Shown here in pieces: positions 28,266-38,011 of a DNA stretch of 49,283 bases. Location of the stretch: NCBI GenBank assembly GCA_905234525.1, contig CAJOIL010000001.1, positions 37,992-87,274 of the forward strand, given 5' to 3'. The position numbers were made by a program, and so were the translations under genes. Source of the DNA: an uncultured Lachnospiraceae bacterium (lineage in GTDB: Bacteria > Bacillota > Clostridia > Lachnospirales > Lachnospiraceae). Under the pieces are notes generated by a model. The model was not told the DNA's origin, did no database searches, and saw only the letters and a program-made list of their open reading frames with translations. Each line of letters opens with the position of its first letter. Position 1 is the first letter of the stretch.

Positions 28266-28997
28266 ATGAATAACAAAGAAATCAAACCCGGAAGCAAAGT
28301 CGATCTCAGGTTGTTACAGGATGTCAACAAGAATGAAAAGAGTGTTGGCACCTATATGAGTTCTGTCTTTGATTTGGATGGTGACAATTTTATATTGCAT
28401 ATGCCTACGCAGGGTGGCAAAATATTGCTTCTTCCGCTTAATGTAAGATATGAATTTGTATTTACAACCGAGAACGGATTGTATAAGGCGGAGGGTACTG
28501 TCACCGAACGCTTCAAACAAGATAATTTTTATCTTATGCGCGGAGAGATTTTCGGTGATATCGTTAAATTCCAGCGACGTGAATTCTATCGTATGGAATG
28601 CTCTATTCCTGTGCTCTTCTTATCCTTGGATGATGATGAGGGAGAAGTGGAGCTTATGTCAGAGGTCAAGGAAATGATTAAGGATTCGTCACGTCCTGTT
28701 GCAGTTAGGGGTCTTGGCACAATTCTTGATATTTCAGGTGGTGGTATTAGGTTCATCTCTGAGAAGGATTTAGAGGATTTTAATTATATCTTCGTTCATT
28801 TTGAGATATTGCTTAATGACAAGAAGACCAACCTTGAAATAGTTGCCAATATTCTATCCAAGGATTATAATCCCGACAACAAAAAGTTCATCTATCGTAC
28901 GAAGTTCCTGTTTAAGGATACGAAGATGCAAGAGAGAATAATTAGGTATATTTTCGAAGAAGAAAGACGCAATAGGCATAAGAAAATAGAAGGATAA
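28266..28997 (+). CDS. PilZ domain flagellar brake protein (YcgR-like)
   Basis: YcgR-N-like region then FQRREFYRMECSIPVLF and ILDISGGGIRF PilZ motifs; ATG at 28266 is better supported (GAGGG SD) than 28236. Confidence 0.9.
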   Translation: MNNKEIKPGSKVDLRLLQDVNKNEKSVGTYMSSVFDLDGDNFILHMPTQGGKILLLPLNVRYEFVFTTENGLYKAEGTVTERFKQDNFYLMRGEIFGDIVKFQRREFYRMECSIPVLFLSLDDDEGEVELMSEVKEMIKDSSRPVAVRGLGTILDISGGGIRFISEKDLEDFNYIFVHFEILLNDKKTNLEIVANILSKDYNPDNKKFIYRTKFLFKDTKMQERIIRYIFEEERRNRHKKIEG

Positions 28998-29070
28998 GAT
29001 GACTGTGCACTATTGAGAAGGGTATATAATGATATAATCCTCATAAGAATATTTGTGAGGAGTTTTATTT

Positions 29071-29661
29071 ATGGGTAAATCCGGTCGATTTGGCATTGTT
29101 GCCATAGCGTGTTCTACCGGAGGGCCTCAAGCTTTACATAAGGTGATACCTATGCTTCCTGAGCATTTAGGAGTTCCGGTGACTGTGCTGCAGCATATGC
29201 CGGCGGGATTTACTAAGTCTCTTGCAGATAGGCTGAACGGTATGTCTAAGCTAACAGTTAAGGAAGCCGAGGACGGAGAAATATTGCTTCCTGATTACGT
29301 GTATATTGCACCCGGCGGCTGTCATTTTGAAGTTACCGCTAAGGCAGGCAAGCTGTATTCACACGTATATAATGGGCCACCGGTTAATAATTTAAGACCT
29401 AATGCTGATGTTATGTACGAATCACTTATTGATGTCGATGTGGGCTCGATTTTGTGTGTTGTACTTACAGGTATGGGGGCAGACGGCACTAAGGGGATAG
29501 CTTCCCTTAAGGAGAGTAAGGACATTTATTGTATTACTCAGAATGAAGATACATGTGTTGTTTATGGAATGCCCAGAGCAGTGGAACTAAGCGGATTATC
29601 TAATGCTTCGGTTCCTTTAGATGAAATTGCCAAAACTATATCTAATAAGATAGGGGGATAA
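29071..29661 (+). CDS. cheB: CheB methylesterase catalytic domain protein, no receiver domain
   Basis: VAIACSTGGPQALHKVIPMLP...VLQHMPAGFTKSLADRLN...VVLTGMGADGTKG; protein starts directly at the catalytic domain. Confidence 0.93.
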   Translation: MGKSGRFGIVAIACSTGGPQALHKVIPMLPEHLGVPVTVLQHMPAGFTKSLADRLNGMSKLTVKEAEDGEILLPDYVYIAPGGCHFEVTAKAGKLYSHVYNGPPVNNLRPNADVMYESLIDVDVGSILCVVLTGMGADGTKGIASLKESKDIYCITQNEDTCVVYGMPRAVELSGLSNASVPLDEIAKTISNKIGG

Positions 29662-29665
29662 TATT

Positions 29666-31795
29666 ATGGATATAAGTCAATATCTCGATATTTTTATCGA
29701 CGAAACTTCAGAACACATTCAAAGCTTATCAGATAGTATCATGACTCTTGAGCAAGAGCCTGAGGATGCGGATACAATTAATGAGATATTCAGAGCCGCA
29801 CACTCACTTAAGGGTATGGCCGGTACGATGGGCTTTAAGAAGATGCAGCATCTTACTCATGACATGGAGAATGTATTTCAAGAGATCAGGAATGGTAACG
29901 TCAAGGTTAATTCCAACATGATTGATATTCTCTTTGAGTGCTTGAGTGCTGTTGAGGAATATCTTGAGACGGTTAAAGCTACATCTGATGAAGGCTCTAA
30001 TGAGAATGAGGTACTCATTAAGAAGCTTAACGATTATCTTAATCAAGCAGAGAATGGTTCGGATGATTCTTCTGCTGAAGAGGGCGATGAAGCCAATGAT
30101 GAAGCCGAAGCCGATGCCGGAGCAGATGCGGGTGCTGATGCAGGTGATGAACCGTTTAAGACCATGAAGGTCGAGGAGAGCAACAGAAGTAAGCTTATCG
30201 AAGCTGCTGAGTCCGGACTTAAGCTTTACGGATGTACGGTATACATTCAAAGTGATTGCTTGCTGAAGGCGGCAAGAGCCTTCTTGGTGTTTAAGGCAAT
30301 TGAGGATTTCGGAGAGATTCTTGCATTCGATCCAAGCTCACAGGACATTGAGGATGAGAGATTTGACCTCCACTTTAGTTTAATAATCGGTACACAATCA
30401 GAATTTGAGCCAATCAAGGAAGCAATTTGCGCCGTATCAGAGATTGAAAGGGTAGCATATGAAGCAGTGACTCCGGATATGTATATTCCTGAGGATGAGA
30501 TGCCCAGTGATGATGCGTCGAAGAGTGTACCTGCCAAGGTTGAAGCTAAGAAGGCTGAGCCTGCTAAGGATAGCAAGGGCGGCGGTGGCAACAAGCAAGC
30601 TAAGAAGGCTACCAATAAGCCTGTTACTGCAAGAACGGTTCGTGTAGATATTGAGAAGCTTGATGCTTTGATGAATCAGGTATCAGAGCTTATCATCGCG
30701 AAGAACTCACTTGTATCTATCAGTACAACAGAGGGTGCTAACGGCTCACAAGGCTTTGAGTCGCAGGGCTTCCATGAGAATATTGAATACTTAGAGAGAA
30801 TTACAACCAATCTTCATGAGTCGGTTATGAAGGTTAGGATGGTTCCCATTGAGACGACTGTTAATAAGTTCCCTCGTATGATTCGTGATTTGTCTCGTAA
30901 GCTTGATAAGCCTATGTCACTTATCATGACAGGTGAGGAGACAGAGCTTGACAGAACCGTTGTGGATCAGATTGGTGATCCTCTGCAGCATTTACTTCGT
31001 AATTCAGCCGATCACGGTATTGAAGATGTTGATACGCGTCTTCAGAGAGGCAAGGAAGAAGAAGGTAAGATTGAATTACATGCTTACCAAGAAGGTAACA
31101 ACGTAATAATTGTTGTTCAAGATGACGGTGGCGGAATTGACATTGAGAGTGTTAGGAACAAAGCAGTCGAGAGAGGACTTGTCACAGAAGAAGCTGCTGT
31201 TGAATTAACAGACAAAGAGGTTATTGATTTCTTGTTCATGCCAAGCTTCTCCATGGCTAAGAAGATTACGGATATTTCCGGAAGAGGTGTTGGACTTGAC
31301 GTTGTTAAATCTAACATCGAGGCATTGGGCGGTGACGTCGAGGTTAAGAGTGAATACGGCAAGGGCTCTAAGTTTACTGTAAGACTTCCTCTTACACTTG
31401 CTATTATTCAGGCTCTTATGGTTGAAGTACGTGATGAGAAATATGCTATTGCATTAGGCTCAATTCAGAATATCGAGAATATCACTGTTGACGATATTAA
31501 GTACGTTCAAGCCAAAGAAGTTATTCATTTGCGTGGCCTTGTTATTCCTATTATCAGACTTGATAAACTATTGGATTCAGAGCCAAAAGAAGAAGAAGAT
31601 AATAACTTGACGGTTGTTGTAGTTAAGAAGGGCGATAATTACGCCGGACTTGTTGTTGACAACTTAATAGGACAACAGGAAATAGTTATTAAATCTCTTG
31701 GTAAGACTATTGATAATAATAAGATTATTAATGGTGCTACAATTCTTGGTGATGGTGAAGTTGCATTAATTATTGATGTTAATGCTTTAGTATAA
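29666..31795 (+). CDS. cheA: chemotaxis histidine kinase CheA
   Basis: FRAAHSLKGMAGTMGF (P1), HLLRNSADHGIE (N box), GRGVGLDVVKSNIEALGG, CheW-like C-terminus. Confidence 0.97.
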   Translation: MDISQYLDIFIDETSEHIQSLSDSIMTLEQEPEDADTINEIFRAAHSLKGMAGTMGFKKMQHLTHDMENVFQEIRNGNVKVNSNMIDILFECLSAVEEYLETVKATSDEGSNENEVLIKKLNDYLNQAENGSDDSSAEEGDEANDEAEADAGADAGADAGDEPFKTMKVEESNRSKLIEAAESGLKLYGCTVYIQSDCLLKAARAFLVFKAIEDFGEILAFDPSSQDIEDERFDLHFSLIIGTQSEFEPIKEAICAVSEIERVAYEAVTPDMYIPEDEMPSDDASKSVPAKVEAKKAEPAKDSKGGGGNKQAKKATNKPVTARTVRVDIEKLDALMNQVSELIIAKNSLVSISTTEGANGSQGFESQGFHENIEYLERITTNLHESVMKVRMVPIETTVNKFPRMIRDLSRKLDKPMSLIMTGEETELDRTVVDQIGDPLQHLLRNSADHGIEDVDTRLQRGKEEEGKIELHAYQEGNNVIIVVQDDGGGIDIESVRNKAVERGLVTEEAAVELTDKEVIDFLFMPSFSMAKKITDISGRGVGLDVVKSNIEALGGDVEVKSEYGKGSKFTVRLPLTLAIIQALMVEVRDEKYAIALGSIQNIENITVDDIKYVQAKEVIHLRGLVIPIIRLDKLLDSEPKEEEDNNLTVVVVKKGDNYAGLVVDNLIGQQEIVIKSLGKTIDNNKIINGATILGDGEVALIIDVNALV

Positions 31796-31810
31796 TGTGG
31801 AGGTTTAATT

Positions 31811-32281
31811 ATGGCTGGTAATGAAATGGATATTATTAATCAAGAGAAGGTTCAATACATAGTTGTTAAGATTGGATCTGAACAATATGGAATTAATATT
31901 TCTTATGTAGATAATATTGTTCGTATGCAGAAGATTACAAGAGTTCCCAAGGCTCCGCATCATTACATGGGAGTAATTAACTTGCGTGGTGAGATTGTTC
32001 CGGTAATGAGTGTAAGACGTAAGATGGGACTTGAGGATGATGAATACACTAATAAGACACGTATTATTATCCTTAAATTAGAAGTACAGGGACTTATAGG
32101 TGTAATCGTGGATGAAGTTAAAGAGGTTATTAACCTGGGTGAAGATGACATTGATAGGAATGTTCAGAATGCTAATAACAGAGCAGATGCCAACTTTATT
32201 AATGGAATCGGCAAAGACGGTGAAGAACTAATTTCTATATTTGAAATCACATCAATTGTTGATGAGGTTGAGACAGCTTAA
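31811..32281 (+). CDS. cheW: chemotaxis coupling protein CheW
   Basis: QYIVVKIGSEQYGINISYVDNIVRMQKITRVPKAPHHYMGVINLRGEIVPV. Confidence 0.97.
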   Translation: MAGNEMDIINQEKVQYIVVKIGSEQYGINISYVDNIVRMQKITRVPKAPHHYMGVINLRGEIVPVMSVRRKMGLEDDEYTNKTRIIILKLEVQGLIGVIVDEVKEVINLGEDDIDRNVQNANNRADANFINGIGKDGEELISIFEITSIVDEVETA

Positions 32282-32292
32282 GGGAGTGTTAT

Positions 32293-32913
32293 ATGGCTAA
32301 TCTTAGTTTTGAAGAAGTTAATGATTTATATCTTGATGTTCTTAAAGAGATAGGTAATATTGGTGCGGGTAATGCAACTACAGCTATTGCTAATATGCTT
32401 AATATGAGAATTAATATGCATGTGCCCAAGGTAGAATTATTGCCTGTTGAGAAAATAGGTTCATCAATTGGTGCTGAGGATGAGGTTATTGTAGGCATTT
32501 TACTTGGTGTTGAGCAGGATATTGACGGCTCCATGATGTTTTTAATGGATATGGAATCTGCACATATCTTGGTTAACAGATTGATGATGAGACCTGCTGA
32601 TTACAGAGAAGACTTTGATGAGATGGATTTATCTGCAATCAAGGAGATAGGTAATATTATTGCAGGTTCATATTTGTCAGCATTATCAAGCTTAACCAAC
32701 CTGGTTATTATGCCGACTGTTCCTTATGTTGCAGTTGATATGGCTGCATCTATATTAAGTGTGCCCGCTATTCAGTTTGGAATGATGGGTGATAACGCAC
32801 TTATGATTAAGACGGAATTTGATGATGAATTTGCGGTTAACGGATATTTTATTCTTATGCCGGAAGCAGATTCGTATAATAAGATTTTAGGCGCACTTGG
32901 TATTGCAGTTTAG
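32293..32913 (+). CDS. cheC: CheY-P phosphatase CheC
   Basis: LKEIGNIGAGNATTAIANML and IKEIGNIIAGSYLSAL paired motifs. Confidence 0.95.
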   Translation: MANLSFEEVNDLYLDVLKEIGNIGAGNATTAIANMLNMRINMHVPKVELLPVEKIGSSIGAEDEVIVGILLGVEQDIDGSMMFLMDMESAHILVNRLMMRPADYREDFDEMDLSAIKEIGNIIAGSYLSALSSLTNLVIMPTVPYVAVDMAASILSVPAIQFGMMGDNALMIKTEFDDEFAVNGYFILMPEADSYNKILGALGIAV

Positions 32914-32921
32914 GAGTATAT

Positions 32922-33410
32922 ATGGCAGAAGTAATTAAAGTCGGAATGGCAGATCTTAAGGTTTGCAAAGCACCCGACAGCCTTACGACAATAGGACTTG
33001 GTTCATGTGTGGGTATTGCGTTATACGATCCCGTGATGAAGGTTGCCGGTCTTGCGCACGTTATGCTGCCGGATAGTACACAAATCAAAAATAATTCTGT
33101 TATTGCGAAATTTGCCGATACAGGCATTAAGAAGTTATATGATGATATGATTAGTGCGGGTGCGAGTAAGTTCCGTATGGTTGCTAAGATAGCAGGCGGA
33201 GCTAAGATGTTCGAGCTCAAATCTGCAGCTACGTCCAGCATTAATATTGGTGATCGTAATGTTGAAGCAAGTAAAGCGATGCTCAAGCAATTAGGTATTC
33301 GTATAATTGCCGAGGATACCGGGCTTAATTACGGTAGGACCGTAGTGTTGGATGGTGAGACGGGAGACTATATTATCCGTGCAGTTGGCAAAGACGAAAA
33401 GACTATTTAA
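32922..33410 (+). CDS. cheD: chemoreceptor glutamine deamidase CheD
   Basis: LTTIGLGSCVGIALYDPVMKVAGLAHVMLP...KIAGGAKMF. Confidence 0.96.
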   Translation: MAEVIKVGMADLKVCKAPDSLTTIGLGSCVGIALYDPVMKVAGLAHVMLPDSTQIKNNSVIAKFADTGIKKLYDDMISAGASKFRMVAKIAGGAKMFELKSAATSSINIGDRNVEASKAMLKQLGIRIIAEDTGLNYGRTVVLDGETGDYIIRAVGKDEKTI

Positions 33411-33439
33411 TGTAAGCTGATTGCCTTTGGAGAGATTTT

Positions 33440-33739
33440 ATGAAAAGAAAAGGTATCCCTTTGATTGTTACGCTTGTTGCATGCTTGATAACATGTACTG
33501 TATCTTATATTCAAGGGGTTGATTTTGGCACATATTTGTTGAGATTTGTCATTGTCCTTGCTATTTTTGGAACAATTAGTATCATTCTTGCTGTTGTTAT
33601 TAACATGAATTTCAAAGACGAAGAAGTTGAAGACGGTGTAGAAGGTGGCGAAGCTTTAGAAGAAGATACTAATGAAAGTGACAATATTAACACGGATGAT
33701 GAAGACGAAGACGAAGATGAAGATGAAGAAGATTATTGA
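33440..33739 (+). CDS. small two-TM protein with polyacidic C-terminus, unknown function
   Basis: Two hydrophobic helices followed by DDEDEDEDEDEEDY; in frame between cheD and fliA with tight spacing. Confidence 0.8.
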   Translation: MKRKGIPLIVTLVACLITCTVSYIQGVDFGTYLLRFVIVLAIFGTISIILAVVINMNFKDEEVEDGVEGGEALEEDTNESDNINTDDEDEDEDEDEEDY

Positions 33740-33756
33740 TATGGAGACATATATAA

Positions 33757-34521
33757 ATGAAAGCTGCCACAAAAGACAAACTTTGGAAATCTTATTCACA
33801 GAATCGTTCGCAGGATATTAGAGAAAAACTTATTATTGAATATGCACCGCTTGTCAAGGTTGTTGCCGGAAGGCTGAGTATGCATCTTGGTAATACCGTG
33901 GAATTTGATGACCTTGTCGGTTACGGAGTGTTTGGCTTGATAGATGCTATCGACAAATTTGACATGAATAAGGATGTCAAATTCGAAACATATGCAAGCG
34001 TTAGAATCAGGGGTGCAATATTAGACCAGATTCGTAAGATGGACTGGATTCCGCGAACAGTTCGACAAAAACAAAAGAAAATAGACGAAGCTGTTAAAGC
34101 CGTTGAGGCCAGAACCGGTAAGGTGGCTACAGATAAGCAGATTGCAGAAGAGCTTGGAATTACATCAAAGGAGCTTATTGAATGGCAATCAATTCTTAAG
34201 TCAACCAACGTAGTATCGCTTAATGAATATGTTGAGCAGGGCTCTGAGCCGGCAATGGATGCCAGACGTAATTCACATTTTGAACAGCCTGAGACTGTTA
34301 TTTCCAAGCAGGAGCTTAAGAAGGTATTGGCTGAAGCATTAGAACAGCTTACAGACAAAGAGAAAAAGGTTATATTACTTTATTATTATGAAGAGATGAC
34401 ACTTAAGGAAATTAGCGCAACATTAGAAGTGTCTGAATCGAGAATATCTCAATTACATACGAAAGCGCTTAATAAGATGAGAAGTAAGATGGGTGATTAT
34501 ATGGATGTTTTTGCCGGCTAG
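33757..34521 (+). CDS. fliA: flagellar sigma factor FliA/SigD (sigma-28 family)
   Basis: EFDDLVGYGVFGLIDAIDKFD...RTVRQKQKKIDEA...LEVSESRISQLHTKALNKMR. Confidence 0.95.
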   Translation: MKAATKDKLWKSYSQNRSQDIREKLIIEYAPLVKVVAGRLSMHLGNTVEFDDLVGYGVFGLIDAIDKFDMNKDVKFETYASVRIRGAILDQIRKMDWIPRTVRQKQKKIDEAVKAVEARTGKVATDKQIAEELGITSKELIEWQSILKSTNVVSLNEYVEQGSEPAMDARRNSHFEQPETVISKQELKKVLAEALEQLTDKEKKVILLYYYEEMTLKEISATLEVSESRISQLHTKALNKMRSKMGDYMDVFAG

Positions 34522-34548
34522 TAAGTATATGCCGGATGGGGGAGATGC

Positions 34549-36153
34549 ATGACTCAAGAGAATGGTTATATACAAGTTGAATACGGTGAAGGTGATGAAG
34601 CCTTTGTTACCTATTACCCACCTACAGGAAACGGTGTCAAGCCCGCCTACAAGGAATGTGTTGAATACCTTAAGAATAAGGGGTTTGAAGGGTTTAACAA
34701 TCAGCAATTGCGTAATATGATTACAGGGGATACTCAGGCTAAGATGTCAATTGGCTTTGGTGATGGCATAGAATTTAGCGAAAGCTTGTCATATAATATT
34801 TCGCTTGACAAAATGAAGGTTACAGCCAGATTTTATCCGCCATCTAAGAATGGTAATCTTCTTAATGCTCAAGATATTATAGGTGAATTGGCTAAGAAGA
34901 ATATTAATTATGGTATAGACCAAGATTTCATTTTACAATTCATGAAGAACAGAGTATATTTTACGGATTTTGTGATTGCAAGAGGACAAGACCCGGTTCA
35001 TGGAATTGATGATAGAATTGAGTATTTCTTCAATACCAATCCGACTCTTAAGCCTAAGCATAATGAAGACGGCTCCGTTGATTATCATAACTTGGGCAAT
35101 ATTTGTCAATGCAAGGAAGGAGATCTTCTTGCAAAGCTCCACAAGGGAGATAAGGGAGCTAACGGCAAGGATGTTACCGGCAAGGATATTCCGTGCAGAA
35201 CAATTAAGACGCTTCGCTTAGAGCCCGGTAAGAATCTTAAGATGAACGAAGATCAGACAGAATTGTATTCTGCGGTTACCGGTCATGTATCGTTGGTTAA
35301 TAATAAGGTGTTTGTTTCTGATGTCTATGATGTGGCAGGTGATGTCGATACATCCGTCGGTAATATAGAGTATAATGGTAATGTGCATATTCACGGTAGT
35401 GTCCGTGGTGGCTTCCAGGTTATTGCCAAAGGAGATATCGTTGTAGACGGTGTTGTAGAGGATGCGCTTATTCAGTCTGATGAGGGACAGATTGTTGTTA
35501 AATGCGGTATTCACGGTATGAAGAAGGGATTACTTGATGCCGGTGGTAATATAATCACTAAATTCATTGAGAATGCAAGTGTATTCTCAGGTGGATATGT
35601 TGAAGCCGGAAGCATTACGCAATCTGATGTGTCTGCATCTGATGATGTTATTGTATCAGAGAAGAAGGGTGTTATTACCGGTGGAATTATTAGAGCCGGC
35701 GGTAAGGTTGATGCTCAGACGATAGGCTCTCCAATGGGTACGATTACTAAGATTGAGGTTGGTATGGCACCTGCTAAGAAGGAGAGATACGTACAGCTTC
35801 AGAGGGAGATAACAGTACTAAGTCAGAATATTAATAAGCTTAAACCGATTATTAAGACGTATAATAAGTATATAACCGAAGGCAAGCAATTAGATCAGAA
35901 GAATGCTATGTATCTTCAGAAGATTGCGGCTGAGTTAGCAAAGAATACAAAGCAATTGGAAGAGAATCAGAATGAGTTTAATGCGCTTCATCAGGAGCTT
36001 ATTACTTCAAGACATGCTAAGATTAAGGTTAATAAGGATATATATCCGGGAGTAAGTATAACTATTTCCGATGTAGGCTTTCAGGTTAAGGATAAGAGAA
36101 GTTTTTGTCAATTCGAGAAGAAGAACGGAGAGATTGCTGTATCTAATTTATAA
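34549..36153 (+). CDS. FapA/DUF342 family protein
   Basis: Central beta-helix region VGNIEYNGNVHIHGSVRGGFQVIAKGDIVVDGVVEDA typical of DUF342. Confidence 0.9.
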   Translation: MTQENGYIQVEYGEGDEAFVTYYPPTGNGVKPAYKECVEYLKNKGFEGFNNQQLRNMITGDTQAKMSIGFGDGIEFSESLSYNISLDKMKVTARFYPPSKNGNLLNAQDIIGELAKKNINYGIDQDFILQFMKNRVYFTDFVIARGQDPVHGIDDRIEYFFNTNPTLKPKHNEDGSVDYHNLGNICQCKEGDLLAKLHKGDKGANGKDVTGKDIPCRTIKTLRLEPGKNLKMNEDQTELYSAVTGHVSLVNNKVFVSDVYDVAGDVDTSVGNIEYNGNVHIHGSVRGGFQVIAKGDIVVDGVVEDALIQSDEGQIVVKCGIHGMKKGLLDAGGNIITKFIENASVFSGGYVEAGSITQSDVSASDDVIVSEKKGVITGGIIRAGGKVDAQTIGSPMGTITKIEVGMAPAKKERYVQLQREITVLSQNINKLKPIIKTYNKYITEGKQLDQKNAMYLQKIAAELAKNTKQLEENQNEFNALHQELITSRHAKIKVNKDIYPGVSITISDVGFQVKDKRSFCQFEKKNGEIAVSNL

Positions 36154-36185
36154 GTGCTTTTTATGCATTTCGCGGAGGTGATTGT

Positions 36186-36506
36186 ATGTCTATCAGCCCC
36201 ATTAATTTTAACGGTATGATACAAAGTACATCTGAGGTTGGTAATATCAAAGCTAATGAAGATGCTCGTCCTGAGGTTAACCAGTCTAATTTACAGACTG
36301 TTTTCAATCAAGAGGAAGAGCATGAGAGTCATTCCGTTAATCAATTAGAAGAGAAATCCAATCAATACGATCTTGGAGATGGCTCCGGTAATGCCGGCTA
36401 TCAAAAGAATCAAAAAAAGAAAAAGAATAAAAAAGAAGACAAGAAGGAATCTGACGGAGTTGTTAAGAAAAAGGATGGGCATATGTCCTTTGACATTTCC
36501 GTGTAA
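36186..36506 (+). CDS. hypothetical flagellar-operon protein, Lys-rich
   Basis: Tight spacing in operon; KNQKKKKNKKEDKKE stretch. Confidence 0.75.
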   Translation: MSISPINFNGMIQSTSEVGNIKANEDARPEVNQSNLQTVFNQEEEHESHSVNQLEEKSNQYDLGDGSGNAGYQKNQKKKKNKKEDKKESDGVVKKKDGHMSFDISV

Positions 36507-36524
36507 TGTAATTAAGGTGATAAT

Positions 36525-37349
36525 ATGGCTGGACTGGAAATAGGCTTGGTTGTAGTTGGAATATTGATTTTTGTGGGCAGCTTCTTCATAACTGAGAAGC
36601 TGTCTTCTTCTGATATGCAGGAGATTACTAAAATCAGTAAAGACGAAATTAAAAATATCGTTGCAAAAGAGGTTGCCAAGTCAGATGAAGTTATTGATGA
36701 GAGATTAAATATGCGTCTTGATGATGCGGTTAATGATTTTGCGCTCAGAACAGATGATGAATATGTAAGTAAAATGAATCATATGAATGAATATTCTGAA
36801 AATGTTTTGAAAACCATGGAGAAGACCAATAACGAGATTGTTTTTATTCATAGTATGTTAAGTGACAAGCAGGAAGCAGTTTCGGAAATGACTACTCAGC
36901 TTGACATAACTAAATCGCAGCTTCTTCAATTAAAAAAAGATGTTGATGAGAAAATAGAGGAACTAAAAGCGCAATATGACGCTAATATCAAGCTTCAAAA
37001 GGAACAGGAATTTGTAAGTGGTATTGAAGCCTCCAATGTAGAAAGTGAAACAGTTAAATCGTTTGGAGATGAATTAAGAGACAGAATCGATGAAGATGAA
37101 TCTGATGTGCCCGATGAATTAAAGGAAGCAATTAAATTCGCTTCATCAAAGGGCGGAGAAGAATTAAGACTTGATGAAATGCTTGCAAACAGTGAATCAT
37201 CGGATAATAATGCTGATGATAACACAATGTCAGCCACTGAGGCAGAGATTATTAAGCTACACAAGGAAGGCTTTAGTGAGATTGAAATAGCAAAGCAATT
37301 CGGCAAGGGAATCGGTGAAATTAAATTAATTCTTGGATTATATAATTGA
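36525..37349 (+). CDS. DUF6115-like TM/coiled-coil protein with C-terminal HTH-like segment
   Basis: N-terminal TM, coiled coil, terminal HKEGFSEIEIAKQFGKGIGEIKLILGL. Confidence 0.75.
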   Translation: MAGLEIGLVVVGILIFVGSFFITEKLSSSDMQEITKISKDEIKNIVAKEVAKSDEVIDERLNMRLDDAVNDFALRTDDEYVSKMNHMNEYSENVLKTMEKTNNEIVFIHSMLSDKQEAVSEMTTQLDITKSQLLQLKKDVDEKIEELKAQYDANIKLQKEQEFVSGIEASNVESETVKSFGDELRDRIDEDESDVPDELKEAIKFASSKGGEELRLDEMLANSESSDNNADDNTMSATEAEIIKLHKEGFSEIEIAKQFGKGIGEIKLILGLYN

Positions 37350-37361
37350 TAGGGAACTAAT

Positions 37362-37895
37362 ATGAAATTGAAATTTTATATGCGAGGAGTTGGAATAGGT
37401 GTAGTTATAACAACCATTATTCTTGTAATCGCATTTGCTTTAACAGGTAATAATTTAAGTGATGAAGAGATAATTGCTCGAGCTAAGAAGCTTGGAATGG
37501 TAGAAAGTAATACGACTACCAATTCTACCATTGGTAGCGCTATTAACAGTACTAAGGCTAATTCTACGGAATCTAATTCCACCGGCAATCAGACGATAGA
37601 GGGTGCAACAGGTGCTATGCCCGAAAGTACCGCTAACACACTTAATAATAACACTGCGACTGCCGGCGATGGCGAATATGTGGAATTTACCATTGACCAA
37701 GGAGAAGTCTCAAGGACGGTAATAGATAAGCTTGTTGCCGCAGGTATTGTTTCGGATGCATATACATTTAACAAATTCCTCAATGACAAGGGCGTTGATA
37801 ATAACCTGCAACCGGGTACCTTTAGGATTAAGAAGGGGATTAGTGAGGATGAATTAGCGACACTGTTAGCAACTAAGCAACAATTTCGAGAGTAA
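37362..37895 (+). CDS. MltG N-terminal-like (YceG-like) protein lacking a catalytic domain
   Basis: YVEFTIDQGEVSRTVIDKLVAAGIVSDAYTFNKFLNDKGVDNNLQPGTFRIKKGISEDELATLL resembles the LysM-like module of MltG. Confidence 0.7.
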   Translation: MKLKFYMRGVGIGVVITTIILVIAFALTGNNLSDEEIIARAKKLGMVESNTTTNSTIGSAINSTKANSTESNSTGNQTIEGATGAMPESTANTLNNNTATAGDGEYVEFTIDQGEVSRTVIDKLVAAGIVSDAYTFNKFLNDKGVDNNLQPGTFRIKKGISEDELATLLATKQQFRE

Positions 37896-37906
37896 ATATA
37901 CTACAT

Positions 37907-37966
37907 AGCTCTGCAACATAAATAACTCCCCGTCAGCACACTTGGGAGTTTTTATGCTTGCAGAGC
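37907..37966 (+). terminator. long two-tier hairpin at the end of the flagellar operon
   Basis: AGCTCTGCAA(37907-37916)/TTGCAGAGCT(37957-37966) enclosing CATAAATAACTCCC/GGGAGTTTTTATG; T run follows. Confidence 0.8.
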
Positions 37967-37982
37967 TTTTGCGAAAAATCGC

Positions 37983-38011
37983 TTGTAAAATAGAATACAT
38001 TATGATAAAAT
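37983..38011 (+). promoter_or_regulatory. candidate rpsB promoter TTGTAA-N17-TAAAAT
   Basis: Hexamers at 37983-37988 and 38006-38011, ahead of a ~100-nt leader. Confidence 0.45.
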
